Shown piece after piece: positions 5,683 through 7,458 of a DNA stretch of 7,458 nt (position 1 is its first letter; every line of letters starts with the position of its first letter). Both the position numbers and the translations under genes were made by a program. The DNA comes from a bacterium (lineage in GTDB: Bacteria > Patescibacteriota > Patescibacteriia > CAIQCM01). The stretch is taken from the NCBI GenBank assembly GCA_023246535.1, contig JAHFIF010000060.1, forward strand, positions 1 to 7,458, given 5' to 3'. Below the pieces are notes generated by a model. The model did no database searches. It was not told the DNA's origin and worked only from the letters and a program-made list of their open reading frames with translations.

Positions 5683-6222
5683 TTATCGGTTCAGCCGTTC
5701 ATAGTTGCTGATCCGCATGATCATAGCTAAAAGCGCGTGTTGGCCGATCCCGCCGGCGGCCAGGTTAATCAATTCGCCGACCAGTTCGCCGAGCGCGTGA
5801 CCCGCGTAATCTTTCGGGTCCGGGAAAACTTCCGTTTGCCAGACGAGGTAGAAAGCAGAAACAAGGTTTTTGTCCCGCGCCCGTACATGATCGGTGGCGC
5901 GCAAGCGAATGATGTCCGGTTTTTTCTTGTCGCGCGGACCAAAGGTGAAAACGGCCTCGGCCAGTTCCGGCGGTCGGGTGGTAAGGAACTTGGCGATGCT
6001 CATCCGGTACGGTCCGAGCGGTTTGGCGGTTTCGCCCAGGTGGAACCGGCGGTTGATATCGTCGATCGGTTCCGCGGCGGCGGGCGTTATTCTGACCGCG
6101 GCCGGGTCGAAAAAAGTCAGCAAACTGATTGGAGCGTCGCACTCGTGGTTGATTCCTTTAAGCAGCTGCGCGTTTTCGTCTTGGCTTGATTCTAAAGGTG
6201 CAATTTGGACGTTGTTTCCCAT
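5683..6222 (-). CDS. Orphan 179-aa protein between the two GyrI-like genes
   Basis: I do not recognise a family. The protein is 179 residues, apparently cytoplasmic, with no signal peptide and no Cys cluster (one Cys, C28). The N-terminal 30 residues are polar. The middle (31-130) mixes short predicted strands and helices: 'ISLLTFFD' (32-39), 'PYRMSIAKFLTTRPPELAEAVFTFGP' (71-96) and 'NLVSAFYLVWQTEVFP' (119-134). The C-terminal part (138-179) is helical with a Gly- and Ala-rich hydrophobic stretch 'LGELVGELINLAAGGIGQHALLAMIMRI' (144-171) that is too polar for a sure membrane span. An SD (AAGGAG, minus-strand reading of 6234-6239) lies 11 nt before the ATG, unlike the flanking genes. It is followed by its own strong terminator. 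Its place between two related GyrI-like genes suggests insertion or duplication around it, but a shared function cannot be inferred from this alone. Confidence 0.75.
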   Translation of the reverse strand: MGNNVQIAPLESSQDENAQLLKGINHECDAPISLLTFFDPAAVRITPAAAEPIDDINRRFHLGETAKPLGPYRMSIAKFLTTRPPELAEAVFTFGPRDKKKPDIIRLRATDHVRARDKNLVSAFYLVWQTEVFPDPKDYAGHALGELVGELINLAAGGIGQHALLAMIMRISNYERLNR

Positions 6223-6351
6223 TCGGTTATTTGCTCCTTGGGTTGTTCAAGATCGTTGTTTTTCGCTGGCGGAGAGTTACGCTATCATGCGCCCGACAGC
6301 GGGTCAAAGTACAAAAAATAACCGGCGCGCGGGCCGGTTATGCCGACGCTT
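6223..6351 (-). promoter_or_regulatory. Upstream region of the 179-aa orphan: SD and tentative -35
   Basis: The SD AAGGAG lies at 6234-6239 (minus strand), 11 nt from the ATG, a slightly long spacing. Further upstream TTGACC (6302-6307, 5 of 6 to a -35 box) is present, but at 17 bp the -10 is poor (TAGCGT). The region also contains the terminator of the next gene at 6318-6341; nothing else is seen. Confidence 0.35.
6318..6341 (-). terminator. Intrinsic terminator of GyrI-like copy 2
   Basis: Arms ATAACCGGC (6318-6326) and GCCGGTTAT (6333-6341) form a perfect 9-bp stem around a 6-nt loop. On the minus strand it is followed directly by a TTTTTTG run. It begins 10 nt after the stop codon. Confidence 0.93.
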
Positions 6352-6954
6352 TTAAGCGATGGGCTGTCTGATGATCGTCTTGAGGTCTTCCGGCGCGACT
6401 TTGCGTTTGTCGTTCAGGTAGATGATATGGTGTTTCCCGACCGGCCTCAGGTTGCTCGCTTCAACGAAGTCGCGAAGTTTGGCGACCGTCGGCGCCATTT
6501 TGTTGGGCGGGCCCAGGCGCATGATTTGGACGCACCGGCCTTCATGGATCGTTTTAAATTCGATCCTTTTAAGGAGGGGAAGGTGGGTATTTTTCTCCGC
6601 CTCTTCGAGCGCGGCGGCGAAGATTTCCGCCGTGACAAAATCCGGCTGGACAATGAACGTCTCCCATTTCCAAAGATTTTTGTTAAGGATGGAAAAAATT
6701 CCCATGTCATCGGTCCACAAGAACCCCTCGAAGGGCATGACGGTAAAACCGTGGCCGAGCTTTTGGCACGCGGCCTGGATGGCGGCGGCGACCGGGAAAA
6801 GCGCTTCGGCGGTTTCGCCATACGCCGCGGTCGAGTTGGGATCGCCTTTGCCGGAAATTGAAATGATCTTTTGTTCGGGAACGTCGACAAAGATTGGTGT
6901 GTCTTCGGGGGCGGTATAAAGCTGTTCGTACGGTTTCGTCTGGTCGGGCGACAT
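6352..6954 (-). CDS. GyrI-like small-molecule-binding protein, copy 2 (COG4832-like)
   Basis: This 200-residue protein belongs to the same family as the product of 5520-4918 and has the same length. Aligned end to end without a gap, my hand count gives 110 of 200 identical residues (55%). Fully shared blocks are 'QLYTAPE' (11-17), 'FVDVPEQKIIS' (22-32), 'FIVQPDFVT' (100-108), 'IEFKTI' (131-136), 'GKHH' (173-176) and 'TIIRQP' (193-198). The most divergent stretches are residues 1-10, 41-50 and 121-130, with pocket-region differences around 72-94 ('PFEGFLWTDDMGIFSIL' against 'PLEGQWWTEGMKPLSTL'). W80, W95, W97 and E98 are kept, while Q78-W79 become F78-L79, so the two may bind different ligands. 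No DNA-binding domain, no signal peptide. No SD precedes the start. The gene is divergent from the SIMPL-domain gene and has its own terminator. Confidence 0.9.
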   Translation of the reverse strand: MSPDQTKPYEQLYTAPEDTPIFVDVPEQKIISISGKGDPNSTAAYGETAEALFPVAAAIQAACQKLGHGFTVMPFEGFLWTDDMGIFSILNKNLWKWETFIVQPDFVTAEIFAAALEEAEKNTHLPLLKRIEFKTIHEGRCVQIMRLGPPNKMAPTVAKLRDFVEASNLRPVGKHHIIYLNDKRKVAPEDLKTIIRQPIA

Positions 6955-6990
6955 AGCGTTCCGGGATGATGATAATTTTTAATGGCGGGC

Positions 6991-7012
6991 CTAAAAACAG
7001 TTGGGTTTTTAG
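6991..7012. promoter_or_regulatory. Inverted repeat upstream of GyrI-like copy 2
   Basis: CTAAAAAC (6991-6998) and GTTTTTAG (7005-7012) form a perfect 8-bp inverted repeat with a 6-nt spacer, 36 bp upstream of the GyrI-like start. It could be an operator or a leader hairpin. It is not a convincing terminator on either strand, because no gene ends nearby and the stem is AT-rich. Confidence 0.35.
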
Positions 7013-7071
7013 CTTGTGGATAATGGTATCACGGAAATCGATGCTTAGTCATTTTTCCAAACTATCGCTTA

Positions 7072-7099
7072 TTGTTCCGGGCCGCCGCGGGCGGAATAA
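7072..7099. repeat. GC-rich inverted repeat in the divergent intergenic region
   Basis: TTCCG (7075-7079) and CGGAA (7092-7096), extended by a G/T wobble and TT/AA, give an 8-bp imperfect stem with a 12-nt GC-rich loop. An alternative inner pairing CCGCC/GGCGG overlaps it. It lies just upstream of the SIMPL gene's candidate promoter. Function unknown. Confidence 0.3.
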
Positions 7100-7129
7100 C
7101 GATATCGAAAACCTCGATTTTGTGGTAAG
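7100..7129 (+). promoter_or_regulatory. Tentative promoter of the SIMPL-domain gene
   Basis: TGGTAAGAT near 7116-7129 reads as an extended -10 (TG-N-TAAGAT). A loose -35 match, TCGAAA, lies about 16 bp upstream. The start codon follows at 7160 without an SD. The exact boundaries of this element are approximate. Confidence 0.3.
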
Positions 7130-7159
7130 ATCGGGGTAGCTAGTAATTAACAAGATCAT

Positions 7160-7458
7160 ATGAATAAAATGCTAAAAAATGCCGTCGTGGCGGCGGGCGG
7201 GATCGCCGTTTTGGCGCTCGCTTTTTCCGCCGTCAGTTACGTAACGGCCTACGGCCGTTCCATCCAGCCGTCATCGTTCCGCAGTTTTTCCGTAACGGCT
7301 GACGCCAAGACCACGAGCATCCCCGACGTTGCCGAGTTTTCTTTTCAGGTGATCACCGAGGGCGGGACCGATCTCCCGTCCTTGCAGGCGAAGAATACCG
7401 AGGCCATGAATAAAGCGATCGCTTTTGTAAAAGGCCAGGGCGTGGCGGCGAAGGATAT
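7160..7458 (+). CDS. SIMPL-domain (DUF541, YggE-like) membrane-anchored protein, N-terminal part
   Basis: The first 99 codons of a gene that continues beyond the right edge. Residues 1-7 are basic, followed by one hydrophobic anchor (about 8-30, 'AVVAAGGIAVLALAFSAVSY'), so the domain sits outside the cytoplasmic membrane; no signal-peptidase II Cys is seen. From residue 41, 'RSFSVTADAKTTSIPDVAEF' and 'SFQVITEGG' (61-69) followed by 'NTEAMNKAIAFVKGQGV' (79-95) are the typical start of SIMPL domains: a strand with 'v.g.g.....PDvA.....v' and then a long helix. E. coli YggE of this family is linked to oxidative stress tolerance; the biochemical activity is not established. The ATG at 7160 gives the usual short start before the anchor; another ATG three codons later is possible. 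No SD is present. Confidence 0.9.
   Translation, partial: MNKMLKNAVVAAGGIAVLALAFSAVSYVTAYGRSIQPSSFRSFSVTADAKTTSIPDVAEFSFQVITEGGTDLPSLQAKNTEAMNKAIAFVKGQGVAAKD

Noticed and set aside
7415..7424. GCGATCGC palindrome resembling the cyanobacterial HIP1 octamer
   Set aside because: A single coding occurrence in a GATC-rich, CG-rich sequence. No overrepresentation is visible and the gene content does not suggest a cyanobacterium.
1..7458. CRISPR array, tRNA, rRNA, insertion sequence or toxin-antitoxin pair
   Set aside because: No regularly spaced repeats, no cloverleaf with a TTCGA-type arm, no transposase and no small paired overlapping genes were seen on either strand.

Overview
The window looks like a piece of a streamlined bacterial chromosome, most plausibly a Candidate Phyla Radiation (Patescibacteria) genome of moderate to high G+C. 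The evidence is the gene content: a short DUF5679-type zinc-ribbon gene, a membrane-anchored SIMPL-domain gene and paired COG4832-type GyrI-like genes, with several orphan proteins and mostly SD-less starts. This placement is an inference from families, not from a marker gene. TGA is a normal stop here (end of miaA), so there is no sign of UGA recoding.

Layout from left to right. The 3' end of miaA (+) enters from the left edge. It is followed after 35 nt by a small zinc-ribbon gene (+). A hairpin at 498-528 serves both strands. A minus-strand cassette (3094 down to 527) then encodes a complete ABC-2 type exporter: ATPase, permease 1 and permease 2, overlapping or nearly touching. Next, all on the minus strand, come a 280-aa orphan protein (4032-3190) with a consensus promoter, a structured ~130-nt leader, a strong SD and its own terminator; a membrane-anchored 196-aa protein (4850-4260); a GyrI-like protein (5520-4918); a 179-aa orphan (6222-5683); and a second GyrI-like protein (6954-6352). 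A divergent intergenic region of 205 bp leads to the start of a SIMPL-domain gene (+) that runs off the right edge.

How the genes relate. Only the ABC cassette is a clear operon. The other genes look mostly like single-gene transcription units, because strong hairpins with U-tracts follow four of the five other minus-strand genes. The exception is the first GyrI-like gene, which may read through into the 196-aa gene. The two GyrI-like proteins are exactly equal in length, about 55% identical by hand alignment without gaps, and flank the 179-aa orphan, which suggests an old local duplication.

The best candidate for something undescribed is the 280-aa orphan with its multi-hairpin leader, which includes two mutually exclusive pairings. 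No CRISPR array, tRNA, rRNA, insertion sequence or transposase was seen. No gene-free stretch exceeds 300 bases.
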